Assembly (NCBI GenBank): GCA_051294375.1
Contig: CM119264.1
Location: 913,923-977,922, forward strand
Direction: 5' to 3'
From: Paraspadella gotoi
Taxonomy: Eukaryota; Chaetognatha
DNA length: 64,000 nt
A program made the translations under genes and the position numbers. This document shows, one piece after another, positions 1-63,054 of this stretch (position 1 is the stretch's first letter; every line of letters begins with the position of its first letter). The notes beneath the pieces were generated by a model. That model was not told where the DNA came from and did not search any database. It saw nothing but the letters and a program-made list of their open reading frames with translations.

Positions 1-144
1 TAAAAAAAACAAAACAAAACAACAACAAAAAACAAAGAGACGAATAAGAGTTTATTAAATAAAAAATTAGTAATAGTAAATCCTAAAACTAATGAAGATA
101 TTTGGAAAAACGTTTCGTGATAAGACAGATTAATTCTCCTGAGT

Positions 145-300
145 TTACTGATAGTCCCAGATCTTTGGATCAGGCTGTATCACCATGTTACAGTCGGGTT
201 AAGCGCCCCGTCCCTCTTAACTGCTTGGCGACCACCGGGCGAGAACCCGGGACCATAGAGTTGCCTCCTGCACCCAATGACCGAAGTGAACGGTTGATTT
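145..300 (-). repeat. tRNA-related dispersed repeat (SINE-like)
   Basis: Read on the - strand this stretch contains GGTTCTCGCCC, resembling a pol III B box, followed by CGCCAAGCAGTTAAG, resembling an A-box arm. Its part at about 158-190 resembles 14585-14620 (both have GGATC.GGCTGTA then TCACC). It is probably a decayed tRNA-derived repeat. The box order is odd, so two elements may be fused. Confidence 0.3.
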
Positions 301-522
301 AAATGAATTCAGTTTTTAGTATTAAGCAAATCGCAGTGGTTTTTACGAGTGCGTTTTTATTATTTATTATTTATTATTTTATTATTTTAAGCAGTGGGAT
401 TTACGAGTGAGTTTTTATTATTTTTTTGCCAATATTTAGATTCTTGTGGACGAATAATTTTTCAAGGCACTCTGGAGTGATTGTAAGTAGTAACAGAAAA
501 AGTCAGAGAGAAAGTGAGTGAG

Positions 523-555
523 AGAGAAAGAGGGAGAGAGAGAGAGAGAGAGAGT
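523..555. repeat. (GA)n microsatellite
   Basis: Nearly pure GA dinucleotide run. GA/CT is by far the commonest simple repeat in this window. Confidence 0.9.
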
Positions 556-596
556 GGGAAGCTCAGTGGGCTGAAGACTACTATCCGTAACCACGA

Positions 597-745
597 CCCC
601 AAGGCGGTTTTCGTCCTCACGCTGCCCGCACGGTAGGTACCGAGTTGGGATTGAACCCGGTACCTAATGGTCTTGAGCAACCGGGTCACAACCGAAAGTG
701 TCCTACTTATAGGCGGGGTCAACTTGGGCAATGCCCGACTACAAT
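597..745 (-). repeat. tRNA-derived SINE-like element
   Basis: On the - strand there is an A-box-like GGTTGCTCAAGACCATTAGG followed after a few bases by GGGTTCAATCCC, a good match to the pol III B box (GGTTCRANYCC). The end motif GTAGTCGGGCATTGC recurs at 11472-11486, which supports a dispersed family. No complete tRNA cloverleaf is present. Confidence 0.45.
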
Positions 746-814
746 CATTATCTCCAGTGCATGTGATGTCTCTTCAACAACTGATTCAGTTTATGTTTTG
801 GCAAAAGTCTCACT

Positions 815-966
815 TAACGGACCCTAACGGACCATAACGGACCCTAACCTTATTTACTAACTTATTCTCTTTATTTATCTCCTTAACCTAATCTTTAAAC
901 TTATGAACCTGAGTTAAATTGAATTGAAGTTAAAATGGCGGCACTTTTGGAAAATAAGGCCAAAAA
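815..966. mobile_element. TIR element with telomere-like interior, copy T6 (partial)
   Basis: A CCCTAAC/CCTAA-type interior (ACGGACCCTAAC repeated) is followed at 930-963 by a right end AAAATGGCGGCACTTTTGG then AAAATAAGGCC, matching the conserved ends of copies T1-T3. The left end is not clear. See T3 for the best-defined copy. Confidence 0.4.
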
Positions 967-974
967 GTCGCCAA

Positions 975-1550
975 AATTATGGCAGTAAAAAAGAGGACAA
1001 TTGGCAAAAGAAGAAAGAAGGACAATCGGATAGGAAGAAAGGAAAAAGGAAAAAAAGGGGAAAAAAGGAAAGCGATTGAGACTTGAAAAATGGTGAAGAG
1101 AATCCCATAAAAATGGAGGAAAGAATCTAAGAGAATTCAGAGAATGTGTAGATGAGAATTGAAAAGATAAGAAAAGAAAAAAAAATAGAAAAGAAAATTG
1201 AAGAATAGAAAAGAGAAAAAAGAGAAGAATAAAAAATAAAATGAAAAAAAAAGAAAAGAAAAGAAAAGAAAAGGAAAGAGAAGAATAGCAAATAAAAGAA
1301 AAAAAAGAAAAAAAATGAAAAGAAAGAAATGAAAAAAAGTGAAGATAAGAAAAGAGAAGAATAAAAAAAAGATAAGAAAAAAGAAAAGTATAGTAAATTT
1401 AAGAAAAGAAAAGAAAAGAAAAGAAAAGAAAAGAAAAGGAAAGAAAAAAAAGTAAGAAAGAAAGTAAGAAAGAAAAGAAAAGAAAAGAAAGAATGTAAAG
1501 TAAAGTAAAGTAAAGAAAAGAAAAGAAAAGAAAAGAAAAGAAAAGAAAAG
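975..1550. repeat. Polypurine tract, (GAAAA)n-rich
   Basis: About 575 bases of almost pure purine on the + strand, dominated by AAAAG pentamers. No gene is seen here. Confidence 0.85.
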
Positions 1551-1685
1551 AAAGTCTAAAAAGCGTCATATTAAAAAAAAATTCTGAAAGAGCAAGCTAG
1601 GACAAAATCACAAAAATACAATTTAGAAAACTGCTTATAACTATTACTAGTATCAACCTAGAAAAAAACAACTTTAGAGTAAGTT

Positions 1686-1965
1686 TTTTTTCTTTAAATT
1701 AAGAAAAAAAAAAGAAAAGAAAATAAAAAGGACAAGAAAAAAAAACAAAAAAAAAAGAAAAAAGAAAGACAAAAAGAAAAAAAAAAAAATAAAAAGAAAA
1801 GAATTAAAAAAGAATAGAAAAAAAAAGAAAAAAAAAGAAAAGAAAAGAAAAAAGAAAAGAAAATAAAAAAGAAAATAAAAAAGAAAAGAAAATAAAAAGA
1901 AAAAAAAAGAAAAAAGAAAAAAAAGAAGGAAAAAAAATAAAAAAGAAAAGAAAATAAAAAAGATA
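1686..1965. repeat. Polypurine tract, A-rich
   Basis: About 280 bases of AAAAAG/AAAAT repeats. Long open frames on the - strand here encode only Phe, Ser and Leu and are repeat artefacts. Confidence 0.85.
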
Positions 1966-2626
1966 GTTCACCTTTTTCCATTCATCACATCTTTCAGTCG
2001 ACGCGGTCATCTTTTTAGAGAGAAAAAAATGGCACCAAAAATGGCAAATCTATAGAATGAAAAAAAATTATGTTATGAATATCGAAGAAGGTTTTTTTTT
2101 TTCGGGGGTGACACGAATTTCGGCCTTGGGGAAAAAAATGGGATTTTCTGCGAAAAGTCAGATGACAGACCCAATGATCGAATTTTTTTGAAAAATTGCA
2201 GACGGTGTTAATTGCTGATAGAGTACATCAGATGAAGGATTGTAGTTTGAGACAGATCACGATTTAACGACTTCTGATTTGGTTGGCAAAATTTAGACAA
2301 AAATATGTTGAAAATTACGAAACAAAAACAAATGTGGTATTTCTCTGAGCAAATTTGGTTTGAGGCAGTTTTTTGAAAATGGAATTAAAAAAAAAAAGCG
2401 AGGGAAATATTATTCTTTGAAAACAATGAAATGACTGACGCAAAAAAAAGAATTAAATTTGAAAAAGAAAAAATATAAAAGAAAAAAGAAAAAAGAAAAA
2501 GTAAAAGAAGTAAAATGAGGAGAAAGTGTTTCCATTTTGACGGAAAAGATTCTTTCAGCTTAAAACGAAAATAATCCGCTTCTGATTCAGAAAGTTTTTT
2601 TTAGTCGTTCAGACTCACTTACTTTT

Positions 2627-2735
<109 letters not shown>

Positions 2736-2924
2736 TTTCACAGAAAAAACCGATTGTTTTAGGCTGCAGACGGAAATCACAAGCCAAAAAGTTAAGTCGC
2801 TTTAAATGAAAAAACCAAAGAGTCGGAACTGTCTTCAATAAAAAAATATGGTATATATTATAAACTCTTTCACAGTCTTTAATAAAAAAAAATATTATAC
2901 CTAAAATAACGATTATCCTGTTAG

Positions 2925-3075
2925 TAAATGTCGCTTTTCGGTCGGTCTGTCTGACTTGTTTTAAATAATTATTGGCGGAATAGTAAGGTATTCATACTAG
3001 TCACGTGACCACGAAGAACTACGGTCACTTGATCAACGAAGTCAATGAAAACAATTTCGGGTAATATTTGGTTGT
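2925..3075. repeat. Dispersed repeat family F (TCGGTCTG / TCACGTGACCAC)
   Basis: It contains GTCGCTTTTCGGTCGGTCTG and then TAGTCACGTGACCACG, with TTTGGTTGTTTTAGTTTAAAC downstream. The same order of blocks recurs at 59005-59475, and the first block also at 38141-38235 and 49495-49590. The family is not identified. Confidence 0.55.
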
Positions 3076-3124
3076 TTTAGTTTAAACGTTGATAATTGAT
3101 CGACAATCGAACGTTTGTTAGTTT

Positions 3125-3212
3125 TATCTTTCTCAGTCGTGTAGTTTGTTAGTTTTCTCTTTCTAAGTCGTGTAGTTTGTTAGTTTTCTCTTTCTAAGTC
3201 GTGTAGTCAGGT
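3125..3212. repeat. 31-bp tandem repeat, about 2.7 copies
   Basis: The unit GTCGTGTAGTTTGTTAGTTT plus CTCTTTCTAA is repeated head to tail with few changes. Confidence 0.85.
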
Positions 3213-3329
3213 AGTGAAGACGGAAGCCCAGTTTATGCCTACAATTGCAAAAACGTAAATAATTTTACCCGCATAAAATTCCATAAATTAATTTTTATTT
3301 AATATTTAACTTGAATATATTTTTAAAGT

Positions 3330-8288
<4,959 letters not shown>

Positions 8289-8435
8289 GGACATGGAAAA
8301 CATGGAAAACATGGAAGAGGACGTATTCAAATACGAAGACATGAAAGGGGACATTTTGAAATATGATGATATGGAAAGTGACTAAAAATATACAAAGGGG
8401 ACGGGAGAAATTAAGACAGTAAAAGTCATAATTCG

Positions 8436-8436
8436 T

Positions 8437-8469
<33 letters not shown>

Positions 8470-8534
8470 GGAGACAATCCTTTTTTTTTATCCTCCTCCT
8501 CCTCCTCTTTCTCCTCCTTCTCCTCCTCCTCCTC
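8436..8534. repeat. (TTTC)n and (TCC)n microsatellites, probable 3' UTR
   Basis: (TTTC)n at 8436-8468 and (CCT)n at 8490-8534, downstream of the ARHGAP39-like stop. Confidence 0.9.
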
Positions 8535-8770
8535 ATTGCCCCTTTCTCATAAGGAGTTACGAAAACGCGTTATTTAGACGACAAAACCTTTATTCGTAAC
8601 AGTTTTGACTTTCTAAGCTTTTTAACGATCGATGGAATGATATTGAAAAAAATGTATTATGGTACGGAAAAAAGTTATAAATGTTAATCATTTAATTTTA
8701 ACTAAATTGTTTTGGAAAAATCTTGATTAATTACCGAAAATTTATAGGAAAACGAAGGGGGTAATATATA

Positions 8771-8826
8771 ACAACAACAACAACAACAACGACGACGACG
8801 ACGACGACGACGACGAGCACGACGAA
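8771..8826. repeat. (AAC)n(GAC)n compound microsatellite
   Basis: Seven AAC units run directly into about nine GAC units. Confidence 0.95.
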
Positions 8827-8917
8827 CAAGTAAACGTTTTTCGATGACCAGAAAATCATTTCGTCATTCAGTTCACTCGTTTATCGACTAATTTGTTTCG
8901 GATCAAAACCTGAAGAC

Positions 8918-9012
8918 AGAGAGAGAGAGAAGAGAGAGAAGAGAGAGAGAGACGAGAGAGAGAAGAGAGAGAGAGAGGAAGGAGAGAGAGAGAGGAGAGA
9001 GAAGAAGAGAGG
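8918..9012. repeat. (GA)n microsatellite
   Basis: Interrupted GA run of about 95 bases just upstream of an AATAAA. Confidence 0.9.
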
Positions 9013-9014
9013 AG

Positions 9015-9020
9015 AATAAA
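9015..9020 (+). promoter_or_regulatory. Candidate polyadenylation signal AATAAA
   Basis: This AATAAA lies 727 bases after the ARHGAP39-like stop and is followed by TTGTGTAGTG, a GT-rich stretch as often seen downstream of cleavage sites. It is only positional evidence; the motif is common in AT-rich DNA. Confidence 0.3.
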
Positions 9021-9139
9021 TTGTGTAGTGCTAGAAAATTTGATGTTTAACTTTTTTTAACGAGTTTAAGCAAAAGATGAAAAAAAAAGAAAAATTATGG
9101 GGACTCACGATTCCAATCAGGAAATAATTTAAATCGGTT

Positions 9140-9935
9140 TTTTTCATTTTCTTTTTCTCTTCTCTATTCTTCTCTTCTCGTATACTATCTTTTCCTCTCT
9201 TCTCTTTTCTTCTCTTTTCTTCTCTTTTCTTCTCTTCTTTTTTCTTCTCTTCTCTTTTATTTTCTCTTTCTTATATTTCTTTTTATTTTTCTTTCTCCTT
9301 TTCTCCATTTTTTTCCTACTTTTCCTTCTATTACTTTTCTTTTTCCTCCTTTCTTTCCTCCTTTTCTTTCTTCATTTTTTTACCTCCTTTTCTTTTTTTT
9401 CTATTTTTTCTTCCTTTTCTTCCCTTTTTTACTCCTTTTTTTACCTCCTTTTTTCTATTTTTTTCTTTTTCCTCTTTTTCTTACCTCTTTTTCTTTCCTC
9501 TTTTTCTTTCCTCNNNNNNNNNNTTTTTTACTCCTTTTTTTACCTCCCTTTTTCTATTTTTTCTTTTTCCTTTTTTTCTTTCCTCTTTTCCTTTTCTCTT
9601 TTTCTTTCCTCTTTTTCTTCCCTCCTTTTCTTTCCCCTTTTTTTTCTATTTCTTTCCTCTTTATATTTTCTCTTTTTCTTTCATCCTCTTCTTTTCTTCT
9701 TTTCTTTCCCACTATTTATTTCTTTTTCCTCTTTTTTTCATCCTTTTTTTTCCTTTTCTTTCCTTTATAACTCTTTTCTTTTTCCTCCTTTTCTTTCCTC
9801 CTTTTCTTTCCTTTCTATTTTTTCTTTTTCCTCCTTTTCTTTCCTCCTTTTCTTTTCTCTTTCTTTCCTTTCTATTTCTTTTATTGTTCCTCCCTTTCTT
9901 TAGTCCTTTTCTTTCCTTCTTTTCTTTTCTCATTT
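9140..9935. repeat. Pyrimidine tract of about 800 bases
   Basis: Almost pure pyrimidine on the + strand, with CTCCTTTTCTTTC units and a 10-N gap at 9514-9523. It is the longest single-strand-asymmetric tract in the window. Confidence 0.9.
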
Positions 9936-10224
9936 CCTAACAGCTTTTTGTTAAAATATTTTTCTTCCATAAAACCGAAAGGAAATTAAGTTACAAAGTT
10001 TTAAAGTATTTTAGTAGTACTTTTTTCTTTTATTTTTTTTTAATTTTCAATAAGAAGAAAGGTAAAAAAAGAAAAAAGAAATGACAATAATTTAAGAATA
10101 AAAAAGATGGCGTCTTGCAACTGCCTCTTTTTTTATTCCGCGTCATAACACACGTTACGAGAATTAATGCTTCAAACAAAACTTCTCATTATGAGGTTGA
10201 ATCTGCGGCAGAAACGAGAAGAGT

Positions 10225-10230
<6 letters not shown>

Positions 10231-10277
<47 letters not shown>
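10231..10277. repeat. (GA)n microsatellite
   Basis: Perfect GA run of 23 units. Confidence 0.95.
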
Positions 10278-10279
<2 letters not shown>

Positions 10280-10792
10280 AATTGAAAAATCGCTGAAGGA
10301 CAAAGCGAAAGAAGGGAAGGCCTATAATTTATACTATTAATACTGGAAAAAACTGTAAGTTAAGAAAAAAGGGTTCTGTTTTTCACATCTTTGTTTTTTT
10401 GCAAAGTTAATTTAATTTTCGTCATGTTTTAATTTTCTATTAAAAACTTATTCACTCATTGTACTTTTCATTAAATAAGTTAAACTGTCATCCGGTTGGT
10501 CCTTTTTTATGTCATGAAATTAATTTTTGATTATAAAACAAGTGATTGAAATAAAAGAAACAAATAAATAAATAATGATAAAATAATAATAATAAAATAA
10601 ATAAAACAAATAAAAAATCAAAATTTTGTAAAAAAATGTATTTTATTTAAAAAAAATACATGGGAATCCGACATTTCAATGAAGGCCAATTTGTATTTCA
10701 CTGATTTTCCCCTCATAATTATTCGTGACGGCTTAGCAAGAATTGTACTGCCCCTTTCGTAATGGATGCGTCATCGTAACATAATATGGGAA

Positions 10793-10985
10793 GCCAGGAA
10801 CTCTGTGAGTGAATAAACGAGACTGTGAGAGAGTCTTGAATGAACGCTTGCAGGGACCTGCCATGTCATTATCTAGTAAGAGTAATGGAGGCCTTAAACC
10901 ACCAAAGCCTGTCCAAAGTTTGGAGACAATATAGATTATTTAATAAATAAATGGATAATTTTTATATTGATGGTACGAATTTTAA
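10793..10985 (+). mobile_element. Single-arm copy E2 of the foldback repeat
   Basis: It matches the right arm of the element at 7786-8176, including GAGACTGTGAGAGAGTCTTG, GCAGGGACCTGCCATGTCAT and GGAGGCCTTAAACCACCAAA, and ends in the same AT-rich sequence with GGTACGAATTT. Confidence 0.75.
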
Positions 10986-11499
10986 AGAAAAACTACCAGA
11001 ACCCAATTGACTTTTAAATCATTAATAATAGAAGATAAACTGACCGACCAAAAAAGTATCGTTGCCGACGAGGATTTATTGCATCGAAAACGCAATTTTG
11101 GTAGTAATTAACTAATTTCTTTTTAACATTTTTATTTAAACACGGCTATCGATGTTGTTATGAAAAAAAAATAACAAAAAAAAAACAAAAAAAAACCAAA
11201 CAAAACAAAATAGCAACGGATTCGTTGTTTCACTCGGAAGAAAACAAAAATCACTTTTGATTGTCAATTTAGATTTGATTAACAAAATTCTATCCTTGAG
11301 ATATGAAACTTGTCGAGTCTACAATAAAAATTACCTTTGTAATAAAAATTATTTGTATTATGATTCAATTTGTCTTTTCTTTTCTTTTAATTTAAAAAAT
11401 AACAAAAAGTGAGAGAAAAAGTTAACGAGTCAGAAACACAAAACATTTGACATTAAGTTATTTTTGAGTTGTAGTCGGGCATTGCATAAATTACGCAAA

Positions 11500-11502
<3 letters not shown>

Positions 11503-11577
<75 letters not shown>
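11503..11577. repeat. (CT)n microsatellite
   Basis: Pure CT run of about 37 units. The SINE end motif GTAGTCGGGCATTGC lies just upstream at 11472-11486. Confidence 0.95.
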
Positions 11578-11579
<2 letters not shown>

Positions 11580-11741
11580 ATTACGCGGGCCATATCCTCG
11601 CAGTTGAAACTGTTAAACTTCGCGCAGTTTCGGGGAAGCTAACTATAAGTTCACCGCAACTACCGCCTGCGGCGTCTTCGCGGGGGTATCATTCCAGGCA
11701 AATCCCCGCCCCAATTCATGACGGGGACGAGAATGGCCCAC

Positions 11742-11744
11742 TCT

Positions 11745-11776
<32 letters not shown>
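11742..11776. repeat. (CT)n microsatellite
   Basis: CT run with one interruption. The GC-richer segment before it (11578-11741) is non-repetitive and I recognise nothing in it apart from CAGTTGAAACTG, which also occurs in the inverted repeat at 11950-12651. Confidence 0.9.
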
Positions 11777-11949
11777 ACAAACGTTCCTTTTTTGGGCTTC
11801 AAAGTATACTGAATTTTTTGCCTTCTTTTAATATATTTTTAATCACTACAGAATATAATGACAGAAAAAGTAAGAAAAAAAGAAGGAAAAAAGAAAGAGA
11901 AAAAATATAGGAAAAAAAGAAAAAGAAAAAAAAAGAAAGAAAAAAGATA

Positions 11950-12651
11950 TTGAACTGCTATACGGGACAGTTTCAACTGCGCCCTCTTTCTGTTCACGAA
12001 AGACAATATAGATATTTGTAAGTTTAAAAAAGTGTGTTATTTAGCTGATATACAGCTTGATGGAATAGATGCTGATAAGACTTGAATATAAAAATCAAAA
12101 CAACAACCAACAAATGTCTTTTTCCAATTCAAAAAACAAAGATGCTGAGAGAGAGAGAGAGAGAGAGAGAAACAGGGAGAGACAAATAATACATTATGTA
12201 ATGTACAAAAAGAATAAGTTTAAACTAATGGTGAATTTAACAATTATTTAATAATAAATAAATAGTAATGAAAGAAAGAAGTTTTTAAATGATAAATGAG
12301 AATTTTTATGAGGATAGATAATGACTTTAAAGTGAAAAATTAGAATTAAATAGAATGAATCTAAATGCAAATAAATTATTTATTTTTAAATTAAGATTGT
12401 TAGGTTTCTTATGTTTCAGTTAAAATATTTTTATAACAAGACTGCCCATGATGATGATTCACGCGGGACAGGCTTCAACCGCAATCCCCATCAAAAATAG
12501 TGCGGGATTCTCCGCCTGTGGATAAGCAGAAGCTTCAAACAGTAATCCCCGTAAAAATAGTGGTAGGGTCTCCCAAAACAGAGGGAAAAAAGACAGTTTT
12601 CGTGAACAGAAAGAGGGCGCAGTTGAAACTGTCCCGTATAGCCAGTTCAAA
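11950..12651. mobile_element. Inverted-repeat element with 51-bp near-identical arms
   Basis: The left arm 11950-12000 contains CTATACGGGACAGTTTCAAC, then TGCGCCCTCTTTCTGTTCAC. The right arm 12600-12651 is its reverse complement with one extra base. The roughly 600-bp interior has a GA run (12144-12185) and a two-copy tandem repeat (12468-12573), and no transposase frame is seen. This suggests a MITE-like or foldback element. Confidence 0.6.
12468..12573. repeat. Two-copy tandem repeat inside the inverted-repeat element
   Basis: GCTTCAACCGCAATCCCCAT...AAAAATAGTGCGGGATTCTCC is followed by GCTTCAAACAGTAATCCCCG...AAAAATAGTGGTAGGGTCTCC. Confidence 0.7.
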
Positions 12652-12678
12652 CTGCGCCTTATGGACGGCGTCATACTT

Positions 12679-12680
<2 letters not shown>

Positions 12681-12740
<60 letters not shown>

Positions 12741-12757
12741 TCTCTCTCTCTCTCTCG
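12681..12757. repeat. (CT)n microsatellite
   Basis: CT run with two interruptions. Frames across it encode Leu-Ser or Arg-Glu repeats only. Confidence 0.95.
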
Positions 12758-13111
12758 AACTAAAAAAAAAAAAAAAACCACACCGACACAAGCTGTCTAA
12801 CAGCCTTTCTTTACCATGCCTGACGTGATGCCTACCTACCTTGCCATTAAATGTGTCAGTATAATCAATTTGTCTTTTTCTACTTACTCCATCTCTCTCA
12901 TCTGCATTCTTCTTTTTCCTCCTCCTCCTCTTCTTCCTTCTCCTCCTTTCCCACTTTACACATGCCAAGCTAAAAAAAAATATTAAATTATGACTCAGAA
13001 ATTGTATTCAATTGTCCCACAATATTCGATCCTAACTACAATTTTTCGACGTTTGTGAAAAAAAAAATTGAAAAGTTTTCAACTCGTTAAAATGAATAAG
13101 AGTCTTGGACC

Positions 13112-13168
13112 ATGACTCATCCGTTATTACGAGATCCGTTATTACGAGATCCGTTATTACGAGATCGT
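13112..13168. repeat. 17-bp tandem repeat, about 3 copies
   Basis: The unit ATCCGTTATTACGAG is repeated with a 17-base period. Confidence 0.9.
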
Positions 13169-13354
13169 TTAAAAAAGACAAAAAGATAGAAATTTTCGCG
13201 AAAACCTAATTAGGTCTGATTTTTAATCATTTATAAGTTTTTAAGTTGTCGGGGATTTTTATTAAATAAAATGTCTAAACTAATGGGGGGGAAATATTTA
13301 TCGGTTAGATTTGGTTCCGTGTTAAATGTTTTTTTTTAAAGCCGGAGCTATTTA

Positions 13355-13781
13355 NNNNNNNNNNNNNNNNNNNNNNNNNNNNNNNNNNNNNNNNNNNNNN
13401 NNNNNNNNNNNNNNNNNNNNNNNNNNNNNNNNNNNNNNNNNNNNNNNNNNNNNNNNNNNNNNNNNNNNNNNNNNNNNNNNNNNNNNNNNNNNNNNNNNNN
13501 NNNNNNNNNNNNNNNNNNNNNNNNNNNNNNNNNNNNNNNNNNNNNNNNNNNNNNNNNNNNNNNNNNNNNNNNNNNNNNNNNNNNNNNNNNNNNNNNNNNN
13601 NNNNNNNNNNNNNNNNNNNNNNNNNNNNNNNNNNNNNNNNNNNNNNNNNNNNNNNNNNNNNNNNNNNNNNNNNNNNNNNNNNNNNNNNNNNNNNNNNNNN
13701 NNNNNNNNNNNNNNNNNNNNNNNNNNNNNNNNNNNNNNNNNNNNNNNNNNNNNNNNNNNNNNNNNNNNNNNNNNNNNNNNN
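13355..13781. other. Assembly gap (427 N)
   Basis: Run of N. The flanks are not obviously repeated. Confidence 1.
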
Positions 13782-13873
13782 CAATTCTGTTTTTAAAAGA
13801 CGGCTAATTGAGGTGATAAAGTCGAAAGATTTTAGGATCGTAATTCGGCATAGTTTTATATATCATAATCATT

Positions 13874-13945
13874 ATGACCATCATCATCACCATCATCATC
13901 ATCATTATCATCATCATCATCATCATCATCATTATCATCATCTCT
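13874..13945. repeat. (ATC)n microsatellite
   Basis: About 23 imperfect ATC units; the poly-Ile frame across it is an artefact. Confidence 0.95.
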
Positions 13946-14574
13946 ATCACGACTTCACTCTTCCCCGCCTCCCGTTGTGAGAGTCACCGTCGTCTCTTCG
14001 GTTTTTCACTTCACTTTTCACTTCACAGATTTACTCCTTCTTCTTCTCGCCGTCGATTCAGTGAAATTCACAAGCAACAACAACAACAACGACAAAAACA
14101 GCCGGTGAAATTCACAACGACAAAGACATAATAATTATCTATCAACTTCTTTTATTTAAGTATCGACGAAATTTTGAAAAAAAAAGAAAGAAAAAAAATA
14201 AATTAAGTCAATTTTCACGCTATCGTCAAATATTTAAACATTTAATCCGATTTTTAAAATCCATAAACATCAAAAGAAAAATATTTTAAACATTAATATC
14301 TTTTTTTTATTTTCGAACGTTATACAAAAATTCAAAACTCGAAAAAAAAGTTTTAAATAATCAAAAATTCGTGGATAAAGAAAAAAAAACAAGTTGCAAG
14401 TGAAGAATATTTTAGGTAATGTACTAAAATTATAAACCTATTTTCAAACTATTTTTACAAGTACATACAATAGGGAAAAACTACATTCAATAATGAAAAA
14501 AAAACGGTAATTTTTTCCATAGCGCCTCATTTCTGTTCCTTTCACCCATAATTTAAATTTAACCTTGCACACAA

Positions 14575-14745
14575 GGTCCCGAACTTCGGATCGGGCTGTA
14601 GTCCGTCACCCTACCCTTCGTCAAGAATAACCCACTTTGGGGTTGTGGAAAACCTTTAAGCCTGGTTCCAAACCCATGACCCATTTCATGGCTGCGAGAG
14701 GGGTTGAAAAAGTTGCTGAGAGTACTATTCAGGCTACTTAGCGCC
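14575..14745. repeat. SINE-like dispersed repeat
   Basis: CTTCGGATCGGGCTGTAGTC followed by CGTCACC resembles the repeat at 158-190. GGTTCCAAACCCATGACCCA resembles the B-box region of invertebrate tRNA-derived SINEs read on the - strand. Confidence 0.35.
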
Positions 14746-14779
14746 TTATCTACAAATGTTTAATATTTTTATTTAATAT

Positions 14780-14970
14780 ATAAAACCTCTTTCCCTAAAC
14801 CTGAAAAAAATAAAAAAACTTACTTAATTTTGAATTTAAGCCAAAATGGGGTACTTTTGGAAAAGATGGCTCAATTTTGAAATAGGGCATTTTTGGAAAA
14901 TATGGCTAATTTTTGAATTTAAGTCGAAATGAGGCACTTTTGGAAAAGATTGGTCAATTTTGAATCCAGA
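14780..14970. repeat. Tandemly repeated end of the TIR element (copy T7)
   Basis: AAAATGGGGTACTTTTGGAA...GATGGCTCAATTTTGAA and two further variants form a 60-65-bp unit present three times. Each carries the right-end motif of the T1-T6 elements, and CCCTAAACC lies just upstream. Confidence 0.5.
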
Positions 14971-15039
14971 CAGTCAACATCTTTTTTTATCTTTCAGCAA
15001 CGGAACGTAAACCGAAGAAGAAAACAAAAGGGAAAACAA

Positions 15040-15640
15040 AACAATTGACAAATAAATTGATAAAACAGTCAGAACAAACATTTGACAAAACAATCAGATC
15101 AATTGACGACTAAATTGATAAAACAATCAAAACAATCGACTAATAAATTGACAAAACAATCAGAACAACCAACGAATAAATTAATAAAAGAATCAAAACA
15201 ATTGACAAAAAAAGTGATAAAACAATCAAATTCAAAACAATCGACTAATAAATTGGCAAAACAATCAGAACAACCAACGAATAAATTAATAAAAGAATCA
15301 AAACAATTGACAAAAAAAGTGATAAAACAATCAAATTCACAACAATCGACTAATAAATTAGAAAAACAATCAGAACAATCTACTAATAAATTTTAAAAAA
15401 CAATCAGAACAACCAACGAATAAATTAATAAAAGAATCAAAACAATTGACAAAAAAAGTGATAAAACAATCAAATTCAAAACAATCGACTAATAATTTTT
15501 TTTTAAAAATCAGAACAACCAACGAAAAAATTAATAAAAGAATCAAAACAATTGACAAAAAAAGTGATAAAACAATCAAATTCAAAACAATCGACTAATA
15601 AATTGGCAAAACAATCAGAACAATCGTTAAACCAACCGAG
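15040..15640. repeat. 105-bp higher-order minisatellite
   Basis: Units of 105 bp are built from 33 + 33 + 39-bp subrepeats (TNKLAKQSEQP, TNKLIKESKQL, TKKVIKQSNSKQS when read in frame). The frame is open at 15082-15396, then breaks at TTTTAAAAAACAATC, and reopens at 15552-15770. It is preceded by TTATCTTTCAG, which looks like an acceptor, but frames disagree between units. I treat it as a satellite, not a gene. Confidence 0.8.
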
Positions 15641-16088
15641 AGCAACAACAGCGACGACAACGACAACAAAAACAGCGACGACAACGACAACAACAACCCC
15701 AGCAATTACGTTAAAGTCAAACACCATCGATTTTTTGTCGGATTATTGCATAAATTTTCGTCTCATTTAACGAATTTGATGCAAAAACAAAAAAAAACGA
15801 ATTTTTTTTCGCTAAATCAACTTTTTTTTCCTCATCTTTTTTTTCGTCAAATTTTGAATTAGAATTTTGAATTAAGATTTTGAATTCAGATTTTGAACTA
15901 AGATTTTGAATTCAGATTGACAACGACTAAAAAAATTGTAAAACAGAAAAAACAAAGGAAACCAAAAAAAATTTACAAGTAACCCTATACACAAATTAAA
16001 ATTAAATTAGATTAAATTCGAGTTAAAACAAAGGGTAAAATAAAAAAAAATTAATAACAAAAAAAAAGGAAGAAAGAGCAGAATAGAG

Positions 16089-63044
<46,956 letters not shown>

Positions 63045-63054
63045 GTAAAAAAAT

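Noticed and set aside
13305-13796. Long open frames on both strands
   Set aside because: Almost entirely N; they do not represent coding sequence.
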